The notes below the pieces were generated by a model. That model saw nothing but the letters and a program-made list of their open reading frames with translations, made no database searches and was not told the origin of the DNA. This document shows positions 27,858 through 36,364 of a stretch of 42,495 bases of DNA, piece by piece; positions within the stretch are counted from its first letter, which is position 1; each line of letters opens with the position of its first letter. Origin of the DNA: Pseudomonadota bacterium (GTDB taxonomy: Bacteria; Desulfobacterota; Desulfobulbia; Desulfobulbales; Desulfocapsaceae); NCBI GenBank assembly GCA_018820855.1, contig JAHJNL010000004.1:1-42495 (forward strand), given 5' to 3'. A program made the translations under genes and the position numbers.

Positions 27858-28271
27858 TCATTCCGGCAGCTCACTCAAGGTCCAGTACAGATCAATTGTT
27901 TTTACCACCTCAACAAATTTCAGGTAATCGACAGGTTTGACCATATACCCGGCAACCCCTAATTTGAAGCTGTCAACCTTATCCTGATCTTCTCTTGATG
28001 TGGTGAGAACAATCACGGGAATTTTTTGCAACATGTCATCTTTTTTGACTATATGCAAAAATTCAATACCATTCATTCTGGGCATATTGAGATCAAGCAA
28101 TATAATACCCGGATTTTCATTTTCAGGATTTTCCAGAAAGGCCAAGGCCTTTTCGCCGTCATCCACAATATCCAGGCGGTTGGTGACATTGATTTCCTTC
28201 AAGGCCCGTTTAACGGTCATGGCATCGACCTGATCGTCTTCCACCAAAAGAATGGGTTTAGAGCTTCTCAT
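27858..28271 (-). CDS. Single-domain response regulator (Rcp1-like)
   Basis: The protein has 137 residues and is a lone receiver domain: acidic pair at E11-D13, D60 in ILLDLNMPRMNG, T85-region VIVLTTS, and lysine in MVKPVDYLKF. The long asparagine- and glutamate-rich loop before the phosphorylation site is typical of the Rcp1 group that pairs with phytochrome-style kinases. The ATG at 28271 follows AAAGGAG and lies inside the last codons of the kinase gene upstream (14-base overlap), so that kinase is the evident partner. It has no output domain and would act as a phosphate shuttle or by protein contact. Confidence 0.92.
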   Translation of the reverse strand: MRSSKPILLVEDDQVDAMTVKRALKEINVTNRLDIVDDGEKALAFLENPENENPGIILLDLNMPRMNGIEFLHIVKKDDMLQKIPVIVLTTSREDQDKVDSFKLGVAGYMVKPVDYLKFVEVVKTIDLYWTLSELPE

Positions 28272-30300
28272 CTTTTTCTCCTTTTTTGGGTAACGTAAAA
28301 AAGAATGCAGCCCCTTTTCCTGATTCCGACTCCACCCAGACAGAACCACCATAGAGGGCAACAATTTTTTTAACCAGAGTCAGACCGATTCCGGTGCTTT
28401 CGTGTTCATCACGGGGCATTAGTGTCTGAAATATCTGGAATATCTTCTCATGATATTTTTTATCAATTCCTGGGCCGTTATCAGATACACTGAATTTCCA
28501 GAATGCTCCTTCGTCGACACAGCCCACCTTGATAATCCCTTCATCCTTATCCATATATTTTATGGCATTTCCGAGAAGGTTCTGAAAGACCTGCTCCATC
28601 CGGATAGCATTTTTGAAGACCACTGGCAATTTATTTTCAAAGAGTATCTGAATAGTATCCCGCGGTGCGATGCTGTCAATCACCTCCTCAACAAGGAGGT
28701 TCAGATCCAAGCGTTTTTCCTTTTCTTTAATTCGACCAATACGCGAATAGCGCAGAATACCATCGATAAGTCCATCCATACGTTTGACTCGTTGCAGGAT
28801 TAACTGCATCTGCTCTTTCCCTTCTGCATCAAACCCTGCGGAATAATCTTCAGAAAGCCAGTGAGTGAGTTGACTGATTGCCCTGAGCGGTGCTTTGAGA
28901 TCATGGGATACCACATAGGCAAATTCCTTCAGCTCCTTGTTTGCAGCATCATATTCACTGTTTACTTTCTGGAGCTCATCTATGGATTTTTCTACTTTCC
29001 CGGTCTGTTCCTGCAGTTCTTCAGTTCGTTTTTGAACCAGTTCCTCCAACTGATTGCGATATTGCGACAATTCAGCTTCTGCCTGCATGCGCTGAGTCAC
29101 ATCAGACAGTGAAACAAAGACCTTCGACCATGTATCTTCATAGCCGGGTACCACTGTCAGTCCCAATATCACTTGGATTTCATTGCCCTGAAGCGTTTTA
29201 TTGACAGTCTGTAACTCAAAATTATATTTTCCTTCAGCCAGACAAATAAGTTCTTCTCTAAATGCCTCATAGGACTTCTGTCCGAACACCGTATCCAGAT
29301 TTCCATAAAGCAGTTCCTTACTGCCAGCCCCTAATATTTTGAGGGTTTCCCGGTTTACATCTATAATCTTAATCAGCTGTGCGCATGTATCGACGGATTC
29401 CGGATGGCTTATAAAATAGGACCTAAAATCAGTAATACCGGCAGAACGCAGTTGATCAATGTATTTCCTGACAGCCGAAAAGTCTTCTTCCCATAACGAA
29501 ATGGGCGCCTCTTCAAATAACCCTCGATAGCGACTTTCACTTTTCCGCAGTGACGCCTCCACCTGCTTACGTTCAATGATTTCCCCCTGAAGCTGACGAT
29601 AGGATGCCTGCAACGTCATTCGCATTTCATTGATAGCCTTTACAAGTATATCAAACTCATCTTTTATCCTGTTATGTTGCTTACGCTTCAGAACAAAAGG
29701 TTTTTCCAAGGTATGCAGATCCAAGGCATTGGCATAACTTGCCAATGCCTGAAGATGTCTGGCAACTAACATATAGAAAACAAAAAAGATAAATCCTGAG
29801 ACCATAAATGTTTTGACACCTTGTGAAACGATGATAACGATGGCTTTTTGTGTCAGGCGATCATAAATATTTTCCAAGGTGTAAACGATATGAAGCCTTC
29901 CCAACGGAATCGTTTTGTTGCCATAGGTATAAGACAAAAGAAACTCTTTTTTTACCACATGTGCAGCTTGAATCTCGCCGGCTTTTGCGACCATTCCATT
30001 TTCATACACCACGTCGACATACTGCATATCAGGCAATTTCAGTATCCCTTCAAGTTGGATCTGCAAGAGTTCCGTATCAGAGAGCCAGAGGCTGTTGATA
30101 ATACCGTCAAGGTAGCTAACTTCAATCTGGGTGACGCTTTTTTCTATGGAATCAAGGCCGTACCTGTAGTCACCATAGAGCTGAATCACTATCAAAACCA
30201 ACGTGACAGTAGAACTGAACAGTAAAATATATAAGATGAATTTTCGAACAACACTCCGTCCTAAAACAAACTTTTTGTTTATATTTTCATCAAGTTGCAT
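28258..30300 (-). CDS. Membrane PAS sensor histidine kinase paired with a periplasmic binding protein
   Basis: The protein has 680 residues. Transmembrane helices at about 20-43 and 156-180 flank a periplasmic domain of about 110 residues (WLSDTELLQIQLEGI, then MQYVDVVYENG), similar in style to the sensor regions of LuxQ/CHASE-like kinases. A HAMP-like linker, a PAS region (about 265-410) and a long coiled coil follow. HisKA is of the phytochrome type (FAYVVSHDLKAPLRAI), and the HATPase ends STGIGLTLVKKIVALYGG. Its start is only six bases behind the stop of the solute-binding gene, and its end overlaps the response regulator gene. The three genes form one sensing operon. Confidence 0.9.
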   Translation of the reverse strand: MQLDENINKKFVLGRSVVRKFILYILLFSSTVTLVLIVIQLYGDYRYGLDSIEKSVTQIEVSYLDGIINSLWLSDTELLQIQLEGILKLPDMQYVDVVYENGMVAKAGEIQAAHVVKKEFLLSYTYGNKTIPLGRLHIVYTLENIYDRLTQKAIVIIVSQGVKTFMVSGFIFFVFYMLVARHLQALASYANALDLHTLEKPFVLKRKQHNRIKDEFDILVKAINEMRMTLQASYRQLQGEIIERKQVEASLRKSESRYRGLFEEAPISLWEEDFSAVRKYIDQLRSAGITDFRSYFISHPESVDTCAQLIKIIDVNRETLKILGAGSKELLYGNLDTVFGQKSYEAFREELICLAEGKYNFELQTVNKTLQGNEIQVILGLTVVPGYEDTWSKVFVSLSDVTQRMQAEAELSQYRNQLEELVQKRTEELQEQTGKVEKSIDELQKVNSEYDAANKELKEFAYVVSHDLKAPLRAISQLTHWLSEDYSAGFDAEGKEQMQLILQRVKRMDGLIDGILRYSRIGRIKEKEKRLDLNLLVEEVIDSIAPRDTIQILFENKLPVVFKNAIRMEQVFQNLLGNAIKYMDKDEGIIKVGCVDEGAFWKFSVSDNGPGIDKKYHEKIFQIFQTLMPRDEHESTGIGLTLVKKIVALYGGSVWVESESGKGAAFFFTLPKKGEKDEKL

Positions 30301-30306
30301 GTTATT

Positions 30307-31008
30307 TTATTGAAATTCCCGATGAACCAGATTTTGGTACGTGCCATCTTTTTTCATTTCTTGAAGAGTTCTTACAATTTCAGGAATCAAGTCTTCATGT
30401 TTTTTGTGAATATACAAAAACATATCACTGACATCTATGGGCGGCTGCAATGCCTTGATATCGGAATAACCAAGTTTTTTTAACACTTCCAGCCCAGTGC
30501 TTTGCCCAAAAACACCAACATCTGCCCGCTCTTTTTCCAGAAATGTGAAGAGAAGTTCTTCATTTTTAATAACGGTCTGCTCCTTGGCCTTTTTCAGCTC
30601 CCGCTCGCAATTTCTCCAACCGTTGACATAAACCACATGGTATTCCAGAAGGCTTTCCCAGCCGTTGACTGGAATATCTGTATGTTTTGAAAAAGCCACA
30701 ATTCGATTCACAGCAATTTTCTCCGGCACTTTGATAAGATTCGGATATGCCAGTGTTATGCCGTCTGTTCTTAGAAAATTTCCGTCTTCTGTGCCGTTAT
30801 TGGCGTTTTCCAGTGACCTCTTGGACGGCATGGAAACAATTTCAAGCACTATCCCCATTCGTTTAAAGCATTCTGTAAGCACTCCATTCATGGCCTGAGC
30901 GCGACTATGCTCCTGATTGTCAGCCGTTGTAAATGTAAGTGTTGTCTGAGCCATGACAGCAGATGATAAAACAAGAACCAACATGATTAAAGATGCTAAT
31001 AAATTCAC
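30307..31008 (-). CDS. Periplasmic solute-binding protein (SBP_bac_3-like), probably sensory
   Basis: The protein has 233 residues from GTG 31008, which has an almost perfect Shine-Dalgarno (AAAGGAGGTG) three bases upstream; a longer in-frame reading to 31065 lacks this. A signal peptide (cleavage after VMA) precedes a type-II periplasmic binding fold: LTFTTADNQEHSR, MNGVLTECFKRMGI, and near the end LFLYIHKKHEDLIPEIVRTL-like text ending in DGTYQNLV. No permease or ATPase gene is nearby, and the next gene is a membrane sensor kinase. I infer that it presents a ligand to that kinase. The ligand (amino acid or small organic acid by family) is unknown. Confidence 0.85.
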   Translation of the reverse strand: MNLLASLIMLVLVLSSAVMAQTTLTFTTADNQEHSRAQAMNGVLTECFKRMGIVLEIVSMPSKRSLENANNGTEDGNFLRTDGITLAYPNLIKVPEKIAVNRIVAFSKHTDIPVNGWESLLEYHVVYVNGWRNCERELKKAKEQTVIKNEELLFTFLEKERADVGVFGQSTGLEVLKKLGYSDIKALQPPIDVSDMFLYIHKKHEDLIPEIVRTLQEMKKDGTYQNLVHREFQ

Positions 31009-31610
31009 AGCACCTCCTTTATTTAATATGTATACGCCTTCTGCCGGATTGTTTTTGATCATCATAAGAGGAGGGACCAGGAGAATGAATTTGATCCAAG
31101 GCCATGTTTACCTGCAACCTGTCAATGACAATTTAGGCGGCAATACCCATACAGGAAATCCCAAATAAAGATATTTTTTTCCACCACAGCTGTGCCCTGT
31201 TTACAGAAAGACCTTCATTGGCAGATTTCATGTGAACCACATACTGATCATACGACATTTCCCATCGTTAACAAAACTTATTATCACAGAATCCACCCAA
31301 TGAATGAGTTATGGAATCCCTCCCGTTGTTGTCCCTTTCTTTCTATACCACCAGGCAATGGAGCAATCAACAGTCATACCAGGATAACATGCCGACGACT
31401 CATTACGTGTTAAACCTAATCCAACAGGTGGAGCGCAGATTCTCTACCGACTGAGATCAACAAAATTGAAAGGTTTGCTGTCGTGTTGACAGCAAAACAT
31501 CGTGAGAGACAGTCTGCAAATGATGAAGGAAGGGCAAGAGAAGAGTTACGCCTTGCAGGACACTCTCTTGCTTCGCATGAATCAGTATCGGGCAGTCACA
31601 GGATAAGGAA
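31009..31610. other. 602-base gene-free region
   Basis: No reading frame here has a domain, good start or sensible composition. The left end should hold the promoter for the binding protein-kinase-regulator operon on the minus strand, but I could not place it. The stretch contains a CACAGCTGTG palindrome (31185-31194) next to a T-run, and a perfect 9-bp inverted repeat at 31474-31496 downstream of the lipid-type operon. Confidence 0.6.
31474..31496. repeat. Perfect 9-bp inverted repeat, possible weak terminator
   Basis: TTTGCTGTC (31474-31482) and GACAGCAAA (31488-31496) enclose a five-base loop. It lies about 115 bases past the last gene of the minus-strand lipid-type operon. On that strand the stem is followed by a T-rich but interrupted stretch, so it may be a weak terminator or a protein-binding site. 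Confidence 0.6.
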
Positions 31611-32159
31611 TTACAGCACCCAGGGAACAAACATTCTGGTCCGTTGCATGTACTCCTCATACACCGGCCCGAAAAATCGGATATTCTCCCGTTCTTCCAC
31701 CTTTGCGACAGCGATGAGCAAGGCGCTCACCAAGAGAATCAATCCAGTATTGAGCGGTGTAATATGCTTGAAGAAAGCCCCCCAGCCCAGAAAAAGGAGG
31801 GAACTGTACATCGGATGCCGAATATATCGGAAGAGTCCCTCTTCCACGACATGAACGGTATTTTCAAAAGAGTGGTTCTCCGGCATCTCCTCCCGCTCCC
31901 CATGACCGCCACGTCGTTTAAGGGTCAGGAAGGAGTGGAAAACAAAAAAAATGGAAGTAAGCAAAAGACACCAGGACAACAGATGCTGCGCTGAAAAAGG
32001 GTCCCTGAACCAGTAGGGATGGTTCAACAAGACCAGAAGTAAAATCCCTTCAAAAACAAAAAAGCGGTAAAACCCGTGTGTCCCCGGATTAGCTAAGGCC
32101 CGCCAGGAAAAGCGAACAAAAAAAATGGTGCAGATAATAAACAGACCAACCCGTATCAC
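31611..32159 (-). CDS. Isoprenylcysteine carboxyl methyltransferase-like membrane protein
   Basis: The protein has 182 residues with about four or five hydrophobic helices. The C-terminal half carries the ICMT/PEMT/NnrU-type SAM-binding signature: GLFRYIRHPMYSSLL, then a hydrophobic pair, then AKVEERENIRFFGPVYEEYMQ split as in the family. Bacterial members methylate small or lipid-linked acids and alcohols; the substrate is unknown. I use GTG 32159 because AGGTGG lies five bases upstream; an in-frame GTG at 32168 is possible. It is the last gene of the seven-gene operon, 67 bases after the flavoprotein, and could methylate an acyl or polar end of the product. Confidence 0.75.
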   Translation of the reverse strand: MIRVGLFIICTIFFVRFSWRALANPGTHGFYRFFVFEGILLLVLLNHPYWFRDPFSAQHLLSWCLLLTSIFFVFHSFLTLKRRGGHGEREEMPENHSFENTVHVVEEGLFRYIRHPMYSSLLFLGWGAFFKHITPLNTGLILLVSALLIAVAKVEERENIRFFGPVYEEYMQRTRMFVPWVL

Positions 32160-32226
32160 AACAACCACCTGAAGATGCTTTCACTATGGATGGTTTCATT
32201 ACGCATCCGGCATACCCCTCTCCGCC

Positions 32227-33717
32227 TCACAGGCGGACTGCTTCCCTGAACTCATCCGCCCCCAGAATCGCCTTGACCGTACTGAAAGACCCCATAATGG
32301 TCCCTATAATCCCAGGAGCCATTACATTCTGGCCGGCAAGATACAACCCTTTTACAGAGGTGCGATTCAGCATGGCTGTGGCCAGTAGCTGGCTGGAAGA
32401 ACGCAGCACGCCGTAAGCACTGCCTCCGGGGCTGTTCACCCAGTCCCGCATGGTCAGGGGAGTATAGGCGTCGAGTATCTTTAAGCCCTTGAAAGAACCA
32501 AACAGTCCTTCAGCCTCCCGGAGCAATTGCCGGGCATGGTTTTCCTTTGCTTCACAGTAGTCATTACCACGACGGCCGCTTTTCGTATGCAGCCAAGGCG
32601 CCCATAATTCATCCTTCCCAGAGGTAAGGATGGAAAGGAGACTGACATCTTCCTTTTCACTTTTCCGGATTTGATAATACCTGAGATCAGGCACGTTCCC
32701 GTCTGAATCCGTATCTACCTTAAAGATATTATATGGAATTTCAGGATGGCTGTTAGCATCCACGCGGGCATGAACTGAAAAAATACCGTGGGTATCTTCG
32801 AGGCCACTGATCCGCTGCCGATATGATGGTTTCACCGCCTCTTGCGGAAGCATCTGCAGAACAACCTTCGGATGCACAGCTCCAATAACAGTCGTGGCAG
32901 GCAAAGACTCTCCGGATTTCAACTGCAGTCCGGTAACCACACGGGAGCTGACATGGATTTTGCTGATCTCCGCACCCGTAACAATTCTGCCCCCCAACTC
33001 CTGCAGACGCATAGCCAAAGCATCAGCCATAGCCGAGCCACTCCCCTGCAGACGATAGGAGGAAGAGACATAGGAGGCAAGCGCCGTATTATGATAGTAG
33101 GCCGGGCACTCATGTAACGGCACGCCTATCCAGCAGGATGGTATGGCCAGAATGCTGCGTAATCCTGGTGAGCAGCCAAGATCATCTAAAATTTTGCCCA
33201 GAGGCTGGGACTGATCAAGCAAGGAAAAATCGTTTTGCCTTGCATACAACAAATCCAGCGCATGCAACTGCTCGGCTGCCTTGCGTATAGGATCTACTAT
33301 GCTGACGATTGCTTCCCGCTCTTTGGGAAAAGTCTGTTTGAGCGCCTCTTCGAAGGCATCAAGTCCTTCCGGCAAATCAAATGTTGCCGGATAGTTCACG
33401 GAGGAGGTATCGAAGATATAACGATCGATGATGCCATCCTGCCCCATACGCGTCACCGGAATCGCAGCAGTGACCCCTAAATAATCAAAAAATTTTCTGA
33501 GGATTTGTCCCTGATCGAGCGACCCTAGATAGTGCACCCCAACAGCACACTCGATCCCGTCCCGAGTGTAGCTGCGCAGCAACCCGCCCGGGTGAGTGTT
33601 CTTCTCCAGAACGGTAACAGCAAAACCGAGCTTAGCAAGTATAATTGCAGTACTCAGGCCGCCGACACCGGAACCGATGATCAATACATCTTCAGGAAAA
33701 GATGAATGAGGCGCCAT
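32227..33717 (-). CDS. Phytoene desaturase / retinol saturase-like FAD oxidoreductase
   Basis: The protein has 496 residues. The N-terminal FAD-binding fold has GSGVGGLSTAIILAKLG (residues 15-31) and VLEKNTHPGG, the CrtI/CrtISO hallmark. The C-terminus has YTPLTMRDWVNSPGGSAYG and LYLAGQNVMAPGI, closest in style to carotenoid isomerases and all-trans-retinol 13,14-reductases. Such enzymes desaturate, isomerise or saturate long conjugated chains. No carotenoid genes (phytoene synthase, GGPP synthase) are in the window, so the substrate is more likely the chain made by the neighbouring ketosynthase and carrier protein. It starts three bases after the SPASM gene. Confidence 0.85.
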   Translation of the reverse strand: MAPHSSFPEDVLIIGSGVGGLSTAIILAKLGFAVTVLEKNTHPGGLLRSYTRDGIECAVGVHYLGSLDQGQILRKFFDYLGVTAAIPVTRMGQDGIIDRYIFDTSSVNYPATFDLPEGLDAFEEALKQTFPKEREAIVSIVDPIRKAAEQLHALDLLYARQNDFSLLDQSQPLGKILDDLGCSPGLRSILAIPSCWIGVPLHECPAYYHNTALASYVSSSYRLQGSGSAMADALAMRLQELGGRIVTGAEISKIHVSSRVVTGLQLKSGESLPATTVIGAVHPKVVLQMLPQEAVKPSYRQRISGLEDTHGIFSVHARVDANSHPEIPYNIFKVDTDSDGNVPDLRYYQIRKSEKEDVSLLSILTSGKDELWAPWLHTKSGRRGNDYCEAKENHARQLLREAEGLFGSFKGLKILDAYTPLTMRDWVNSPGGSAYGVLRSSSQLLATAMLNRTSVKGLYLAGQNVMAPGIIGTIMGSFSTVKAILGADEFREAVRL

Positions 33718-33720
33718 AAC

Positions 33721-34770
33721 CTATTTACACGCCACAGTTTTCTTTGCCATGGCGTTTCGCCAACAGGTAGGATCTGAGGCCAGATAATCACCGGTGAGCT
33801 GGTATGCTGCACCACGGCAGCCATAACATTCCTCTGCCTTTTCGCAGTCACGACACTCACCTTTGATCATTTGCCGGTAATTTTTCAGATTATTAATGAC
33901 TTCACTGTGTTTCAGGATATGAGCCAGTCGGTTATCGCGCACATTGTCCAGCGGGATAGTAACCCCGACACAGGGCATGACATGCCCGTTGGCTGTCACC
34001 AAACAGGAAACCTGATGGCGCATACACTTATTGCCCACCAGTGGTGGCTGCGGCTCCCAATGACGACCATATTTTTCCTTATCAATAGCCGAGAGCCGGG
34101 AAAATAAAGTTTTCAGCTCTTCTGCATCAACTGACAGCCAACTGTTTTCGACAGCATTTTCCTGGGGAGTAATCACCTCAAAATAAGGTTCTATCCCCTC
34201 ATCACGCAGCCACTGCCACATGTCCGGCAGCTCGCCGAGATTCTGCTGGCAGATTATAGTGCTGAGGGCAAGAAACAGATCCTGCGACGGATAACCGGCC
34301 TGTTTCAGGTTGGCAAATGCGCGTTGGATGATGTCAAATGCTCCTGCTCTCCCTGCCAATTGATCCTGGATTTCCCTGTTTCTCGAATTCAGTTTCAAGA
34401 CTACCCGCACCTGAGCGTCTGCCAGGATTGCCGCAAGTTCAGGCGATACCCCGGTACCATTGGTGAACATTTCAATTTCAAAGTCATGCTCACTCAGGAA
34501 TTGTATCATTTCAACAAGGTGTGGGTAAATACTCGGTTCACCGCCTAAAATGATGATCTTCCGTGCACCCAGGTCCCTGGCCTGCAGGAGAACATCCTTA
34601 ATTTCACCTCGTGACAGCTCACCTGTACATTCACGTTTCTCGGGAACATAGCAGTAGGAGCAACGAAAATTGCAGATACGGCTGAATTCGATCTCCATGG
34701 ACAATAACCTGCCTGCGGCCACTGCCTCTTTTATTTCCTGCTCAGTAAATTCCAGATTATATAGCTGCAT
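33721..34770 (-). CDS. Radical SAM enzyme with SPASM-type C-terminus
   Basis: The protein has 349 residues. The SAM-cluster motif is C33-x3-C37-x2-C40 (CNFRCSYC). A GGEPSIYPHL motif follows, as in the MoaA/PqqE group. The C-terminal 90 residues contain about eight cysteines (CMRHQVSC, MPCVGVTIP, then CRDCEKAEECYGCRG and a last DPTC), typical of a SPASM or twitch domain holding auxiliary iron-sulfur clusters. Most SPASM enzymes modify peptides or make cofactors, but here the neighbours are fatty-acid-type genes and no precursor peptide is seen. The ribosome site AGGTG lies inside a small palindrome at 34782-34795. Confidence 0.87.
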   Translation of the reverse strand: MQLYNLEFTEQEIKEAVAAGRLLSMEIEFSRICNFRCSYCYVPEKRECTGELSRGEIKDVLLQARDLGARKIIILGGEPSIYPHLVEMIQFLSEHDFEIEMFTNGTGVSPELAAILADAQVRVVLKLNSRNREIQDQLAGRAGAFDIIQRAFANLKQAGYPSQDLFLALSTIICQQNLGELPDMWQWLRDEGIEPYFEVITPQENAVENSWLSVDAEELKTLFSRLSAIDKEKYGRHWEPQPPLVGNKCMRHQVSCLVTANGHVMPCVGVTIPLDNVRDNRLAHILKHSEVINNLKNYRQMIKGECRDCEKAEECYGCRGAAYQLTGDYLASDPTCWRNAMAKKTVACK

Positions 34771-34781
34771 TTTTCATTTTC

Positions 34782-34795
34782 ACCTGCAAGCAGGT
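34782..34795 (-). promoter_or_regulatory. Hairpin covering the ribosome site of the SPASM gene
   Basis: ACCTGCAAGCAGGT is a perfect palindrome about 12 bases before the ATG at 34770, and its minus-strand half includes the AGGTG Shine-Dalgarno. Folding in the mRNA would hide the ribosome site. It lies in the only sizeable gap (about 100 bases) of the operon. Confidence 0.4.
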
Positions 34796-34873
34796 TATTA
34801 GTAATAAATTTGTAAAAAAACCCGAGTTCCGATTGATGGCTAAACAGAGAAAATCATCTTTCTTACAACGCCA

Positions 34874-36364
34874 TCAATATTTTTCAAGATCATCAAAGGT
34901 GTTCATCCGCTCCCAACGCTGAACTTCCCGCTGATAACGCCCCTCCCAGCCATATTTCTTCATCACTCGTCGATAATGCAGCTTCAGGAATGGTTTAAAG
35001 ATAAACCGCCAGATCCCGGTCCAGAGCTTACCCTGCTTGCGCGCCGGTGTGGGGGGATTCCACCAGCTGAGCACTACCTGACGCTGATACCAGTAGTTGT
35101 ACTGCAGTTCTTCAGCATCAAGATACTTGGTGCGTACATTGGCCCAGAGCCCATTATATTTTTTATAATTTGTCTTATTGGTGATCAGATTTTCCGATAA
35201 CAGATGCTCACGCATACCGGTTTTCGGATACGGAGTGATGATCTGGCAATAGGCTGCGTCAGCTCCGATATTCTTAAAAAATTCATAATTTTCCTTGATG
35301 GCCTGTACATCATCCTCAGGAAAACCAAAGATAAGGCCTCCGATTACCATCATTCCGTACTTATGGCAATTCTCAACGGCCTTTTTCGAGGCAGCCACAA
35401 TATCTCCCTTGCCGGCAGCCGCCAGATTCTTTTTTGAACCATTTTCTATACCTAGAAAGACAGAGCAGAAACCGGCCGCAGCCATCTTGGCTACCATGTC
35501 TTCGCGCGTTGCCATTGTGATACAATCTGCCTGCACAAGCAGATGGAGTTTTTTATATTTCCTGGCAATAATGGCATCACAGAGTTCCATAACCCGGGCA
35601 GGGTTCAGGACCATATTGTCATCGGTAATAAAAATCCACCTGACTTTTCGCTTGTAATAGATATCGTCTATATCTTCCAGGACACGGCTGATGGGATACG
35701 TGCGAAATGTTCGCCCATACATATGCTTCATGCTGCAGAAATTGCAGGAACGGGTGCAACCGCGGGAGGTCTCTATCATCTCGACACTTGAGTTCATCAC
35801 ATGATAGCCCCAGGTCAGCCTGCGCTTGTCACGGATAGGCAGTTTCAGTGTGGAAAGATCAAGATTCTTCCCCCTTAGGTTATGGATGAAGCCACCGTCT
35901 TTTTTGTAAGAGAGTGAGGGGATCTCAGCAAGGGTGTCACGGCCATCCAGAGCATTGACCAAACGGCGACAGACTTCCTCTCCCTCTCCCCTGACCATAA
36001 AGTCAATCCACTTTGCCTCCGGGGATACAGCAATCTCCTCAGCCATCAGAGTCGCATGGTAGCCGCCAATGACAATTTTTGCCTCGGGCCGCAGCTCTTT
36101 AATCAGGTGTGCTATCTTCACGCAGGTATCATATTGCCAGGCCATGGCCGAAAGCCCGACCAGATCCGGCCTGACCTTATGCATTACTTTGGTCAGATAT
36201 TTTTTGACAGAACGACGTTTCCGTACCAGATCCACAAGAAAGACATCGTGCTCCTTGTCGATATTGCCGCCGACACAGGCAATGCCGTGATTAGGCATAT
36301 GGATTGCCGCTTCATGGACAATGACAGGAACCACATCCGGCATGGATATCAAAAGAACTTTCAT
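34874..36364 (-). CDS. B12-binding-type radical SAM enzyme
   Basis: The protein has 496 residues. Residues about 1-130 form a cobalamin-binding Rossmann domain in layout (GIACVGGNID, LVGLSAMAWQYDTC, KIVIGGYHATLMAEE). I do not see the DxHxxG motif that supplies the lower cobalt ligand. The radical SAM core has C203-x3-C207-x2-C210 (SRGCTRSCNFCSM). Class members include the BchE, P-methylase and hopanoid-methylase groups and catalyse methylation of unreactive carbons or ring formation. The gene overlaps the acyltransferase gene by four bases (ATGA). The substrate is probably an acyl or lipid chain, by context only. Confidence 0.85.
   Translation of the reverse strand: MKVLLISMPDVVPVIVHEAAIHMPNHGIACVGGNIDKEHDVFLVDLVRKRRSVKKYLTKVMHKVRPDLVGLSAMAWQYDTCVKIAHLIKELRPEAKIVIGGYHATLMAEEIAVSPEAKWIDFMVRGEGEEVCRRLVNALDGRDTLAEIPSLSYKKDGGFIHNLRGKNLDLSTLKLPIRDKRRLTWGYHVMNSSVEMIETSRGCTRSCNFCSMKHMYGRTFRTYPISRVLEDIDDIYYKRKVRWIFITDDNMVLNPARVMELCDAIIARKYKKLHLLVQADCITMATREDMVAKMAAAGFCSVFLGIENGSKKNLAAAGKGDIVAASKKAVENCHKYGMMVIGGLIFGFPEDDVQAIKENYEFFKNIGADAAYCQIITPYPKTGMREHLLSENLITNKTNYKKYNGLWANVRTKYLDAEELQYNYWYQRQVVLSWWNPPTPARKQGKLWTGIWRFIFKPFLKLHYRRVMKKYGWEGRYQREVQRWERMNTFDDLEKY

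Noticed and set aside
31457-31854. Short frames on both strands in the gap before the methyltransferase gene
   Set aside because: No ribosome sites or domains; they overlap the methyltransferase gene end or the inverted repeat.
32227-33717. Carotenoid biosynthesis gene (phytoene desaturase proper)
   Set aside because: No phytoene synthase or prenyl synthase is present, and the C-terminus looks more like retinol saturase/isomerase. The operon context points to an acyl substrate.
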